From Flavobacteriaceae bacterium (GTDB lineage Bacteria > Bacteroidota > Bacteroidia > Flavobacteriales > Flavobacteriaceae), in the NCBI GenBank assembly GCA_016763595.1, contig JAESTN010000340.1, forward strand, positions 1 to 8,009: a stretch of 8,009 nucleotides of DNA. Direction: 5' to 3'. Positions 6,502-8,009 of this stretch are shown piece by piece. Position 1 is the first letter of the stretch. Every line of letters starts with the position of its first letter. The position numbers and the translations under genes are program-made. Under the pieces are notes generated by a model, which was not told the DNA's origin, ran no database searches, and worked only from the letters and a program-made list of their open reading frames with translations.

Positions 6502-7278
6502 TTACAAACTTTTTGTTCTACCTCCATCAACTGGAACATTTATTCCGTTGATAAAACTTGCTTTTTCACTTGCTAAAAACACCACTGCATTAGCAATCTC
6601 TTCTGGTTTTGCAAAACGTTTAGCTGGTGAAGCATTCATCATATTTTTAGAAACTTCATCCACAGACAATCCTGTTTTATTCGCTTTGTTATTAATGATT
6701 TCTGTCAAACGTTCAGTTCCAGTTGCACCCGGCAACACATTGTTTACGGTAATTCCAAACTGCCCTAACTCATTTGCCAAGGTTTTTGACCAACTAGCAA
6801 CAGCACCACGAATGGTGTTCGAAACCCCTAAACCATCTAATGGTTGTTTTACAGAGGTAGAAATCACATTGATAGTTCTACCAAACCCCGCAGTTTTCAT
6901 AAACGGAACAACTGCTTGTACCAACACATGATTGCATTTTAAATGCTGTGTAAATGCACTTTCAAACTCATCTAACGTTGCATTAAAAACAGGTCCTCCA
7001 GCTGGTCCTCCAGTATTATTTACCAAAATATGAAAATCCAGATTACTTGCTTCAATTTTTGATTTCAAAACTATTGGGTTCGAAAAATCGGCAACGATAT
7101 AACTATGCTTTTGATTGTTATTTGGCAATTCTGAAAGCACTGCTTTCAACTTCTCTTCATTACGAGCAATCAAAGTTACATTCACTCCTTCTGCAGCCAA
7201 TCCCATTGCAGATGCTTTTCCAATTCCTTGTGTACTTCCACACACTAAGGCGTTCTTATTTTCTATATTTAAGTTCAT
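6502..7278 (-). CDS. SDR-family oxidoreductase-like protein with atypical catalytic motif
   Basis: A 258-residue Rossmann-fold protein of the short-chain dehydrogenase/reductase superfamily. Visible elements: N-terminal cofactor motif GSTQGIG (14-20), NNTGG at 87-91 in place of NNAG, Ser140 in NVIS, PGATGTER near 183-190, and C-terminal VDGGRTKSL. The classical YxxxK is replaced by SNTIR: S153 sits where Tyr is expected (13 residues after S140) and R157 where Lys is expected. This fits a 3-oxoacyl-ACP-reductase-like SDR subgroup that lacks the full catalytic tetrad, so the usual chemistry cannot be assumed. It lies between the aldehyde dehydrogenase and 3-hydroxyanthranilate dioxygenase genes on the same strand, suggesting a role in kynurenine catabolism. 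No known step of the 2-aminomuconate route needs an SDR here. Substrate unknown. Confidence 0.9.
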   Translation of the reverse strand: MNLNIENKNALVCGSTQGIGKASAMGLAAEGVNVTLIARNEEKLKAVLSELPNNNQKHSYIVADFSNPIVLKSKIEASNLDFHILVNNTGGPAGGPVFNATLDEFESAFTQHLKCNHVLVQAVVPFMKTAGFGRTINVISTSVKQPLDGLGVSNTIRGAVASWSKTLANELGQFGITVNNVLPGATGTERLTEIINNKANKTGLSVDEVSKNMMNASPAKRFAKPEEIANAVVFLASEKASFINGINVPVDGGRTKSL

Positions 7279-7316
7279 TTTATCTAGATAAAAGAATCTA
7301 GAAACAAGAATCTAGA
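7278..7316. repeat. Three TCTAGA sites with 14-bp period next to the SDR start
   Basis: TCTAGA occurs at 7283-7288, 7297-7302 and 7311-7316, exactly 14 bp apart. The last two sit in an 11-bp direct repeat AAGAATCTAGA (7292-7302, 7306-7316). The first is the centre of a perfect 16-bp palindrome TTTTATCTAGATAAAA (7278-7293) that abuts the SDR start codon (7276-7278). This may be a short degenerate tandem repeat or an array of operator half-sites covering the SDR leader. The sequence alone does not separate these. Confidence 0.55.
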
Positions 7317-7358
7317 CAATTCTTTTGTCTTTTCTCTTGACTCTATCATCTTGGTTTT

Positions 7359-8009
7359 TTAATTATATTTTATACATATATTTTTTGGCTCGGTAAAGAA
7401 ACGCAAGGCTTCAAAGCCTCCTTCTCTACCAACTCCAGATGCTTTTACACCGCCAAAAGGGGTTCGTAAATCACGTAGCATCCAAGTATTTACCCAAACA
7501 ATCCCTGTGTGTAATTGCTGTGAAAACTGCATGGTTCTATTAAGATTGTTTGTCCATAAGGTTGCAGACAATCCATACTTTACATCATTTGCCAAATGCA
7601 ATGCTTCTGTATCTGTTTTAAACGACATAATGGTAACTACAGGTCCAAACACTTCTTCTTGATTGATGCTACAAGAATTGTCTTCTACTTCTATTACTGT
7701 AGGCTGCAAATAATATCCGTTCTCAGATCCTGGAACAGTTACTTCCAAACCTCCACATAAAATTTTTCCGCCTTCACCTTCTGCTATTTTGATATAGGCT
7801 TCCACTTTTTCTAAATGTGATTTTGAAACCAAGGCCCCAATATTTGTTGCTGCATTTGAAGGATGCCCAACTTTTAATTGTTTTACTTTTTGAACAAAAT
7901 CTGCTTTGAATTTTTCATAGATAGTTTCTTCTACCAAAATTCTACTTCCACACAAACAAATCTGTCCTTGATTGGCAAATGAAGAACGCACAGTTGTTAT
8001 TAACATGTC
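7359..8009 (-). CDS. Aldehyde dehydrogenase, probable 2-aminomuconate 6-semialdehyde dehydrogenase (N-terminus outside window)
   Basis: C-terminal 216 residues of an NAD-dependent aldehyde dehydrogenase; the frame stays open past the Met at 8006 to the window end, so the start lies further right. The catalytic motif FANQGQICLCGSR is present, with the nucleophile Cys encoded at 7956-7958. Cofactor-binding EEVFGPVV and the C-terminal segment NTWMLRDLRTPFGGVKASG, followed by VGREGG, are also clear. The ICLCGSR, WMLRDL..PFGG and FFTEPKNI features closely resemble ALDH8A1/aminomuconate semialdehyde dehydrogenases as I remember them, more than generic betaine or succinate semialdehyde enzymes. It would oxidise the ACMSD product to 2-aminomuconate. 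The general-base Glu and the substrate-binding Asn/Arg near the N-terminus are outside the window and cannot be checked. It is upstream of the SDR gene with an 80-bp gap, and probably in the same operon. Confidence 0.9.
   Translation of the reverse strand, partial: DMLITTVRSSFANQGQICLCGSRILVEETIYEKFKADFVQKVKQLKVGHPSNAATNIGALVSKSHLEKVEAYIKIAEGEGGKILCGGLEVTVPGSENGYYLQPTVIEVEDNSCSINQEEVFGPVVTIMSFKTDTEALHLANDVKYGLSATLWTNNLNRTMQFSQQLHTGIVWVNTWMLRDLRTPFGGVKASGVGREGGFEALRFFTEPKNICIKYN

Noticed and set aside
6548..6931. 127-residue plus-strand frame opposite the SDR
   Set aside because: It is antisense to a well supported SDR gene and shows no domain features of its own.
7292..7316. CRISPR array
   Set aside because: Repeats of 11 bp with a 3-bp spacing and only two to three copies do not fit CRISPR repeat-spacer architecture, and no cas genes are nearby.

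Overview
This window reads as chromosomal DNA of a low-GC, Gram-negative Bacteroidota, most likely a Flavobacteriaceae member. The evidence is the AT-rich sequence, the protein types (FtsH with a Gly-rich linker, short Psd, stand-alone acyl-CoA-binding protein, YceI lipoprotein), the lack of strong Shine-Dalgarno sites, and intergenic palindromic repeats of a style I associate with marine flavobacteria. Genus is not determinable by eye.

Left half (1-4556), plus strand: six tightly spaced genes that look like one transcript. They are ftsH (5' end cut by the window edge), a LUD-domain protein, cdsA (CDP-diacylglycerol synthase), psd (phosphatidylserine decarboxylase), an acyl-CoA-binding protein, and a YceI-like lipoprotein. 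The gaps are 27, 1, 7, 1 and 13 bp. The theme is membrane biogenesis and quality control: CdsA makes CDP-diacylglycerol, Psd makes phosphatidylethanolamine, the acyl-CoA-binding protein may buffer acyl-CoA, and FtsH is the membrane protease. A phosphatidylserine synthase is needed to link CdsA to Psd and is not in the window.

Centre (4573-4605): a strong hairpin flanked by A and T tracts, acting as a bidirectional terminator between two convergent operons. The stop codon of the minus-strand operon lies in its T tract.

Right half (4604-8009), minus strand, transcribed right to left: an aldehyde dehydrogenase resembling 2-aminomuconate semialdehyde dehydrogenase (start beyond the window), an SDR-family protein with a degenerate catalytic motif, 3-hydroxyanthranilate 3,4-dioxygenase, and 2-amino-3-carboxymuconate semialdehyde decarboxylase (ACMSD). 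Together they form the lower, aminomuconate branch of kynurenine (tryptophan) catabolism: 3-hydroxyanthranilate -> ACMS -> aminomuconate semialdehyde + CO2 -> 2-aminomuconate. The role of the SDR is unknown.

Each of the three intergenic gaps in the catabolic cluster carries a different repeat structure: a TCTAGA array with 14-bp period (7278-7316), a nested composite inverted repeat (6323-6486), and a perfect 23-bp inverted pair of small hairpins (5696-5775) that reaches the ACMSD start. The left-hand operon has none. These repeats and the degenerate SDR are the most unusual content. I see no CRISPR array, transposase, tRNA or rRNA, and no clearly new multi-gene system. No gene-free stretch exceeds 300 bases; the longest is the 194-bp gap filled by the composite repeat.
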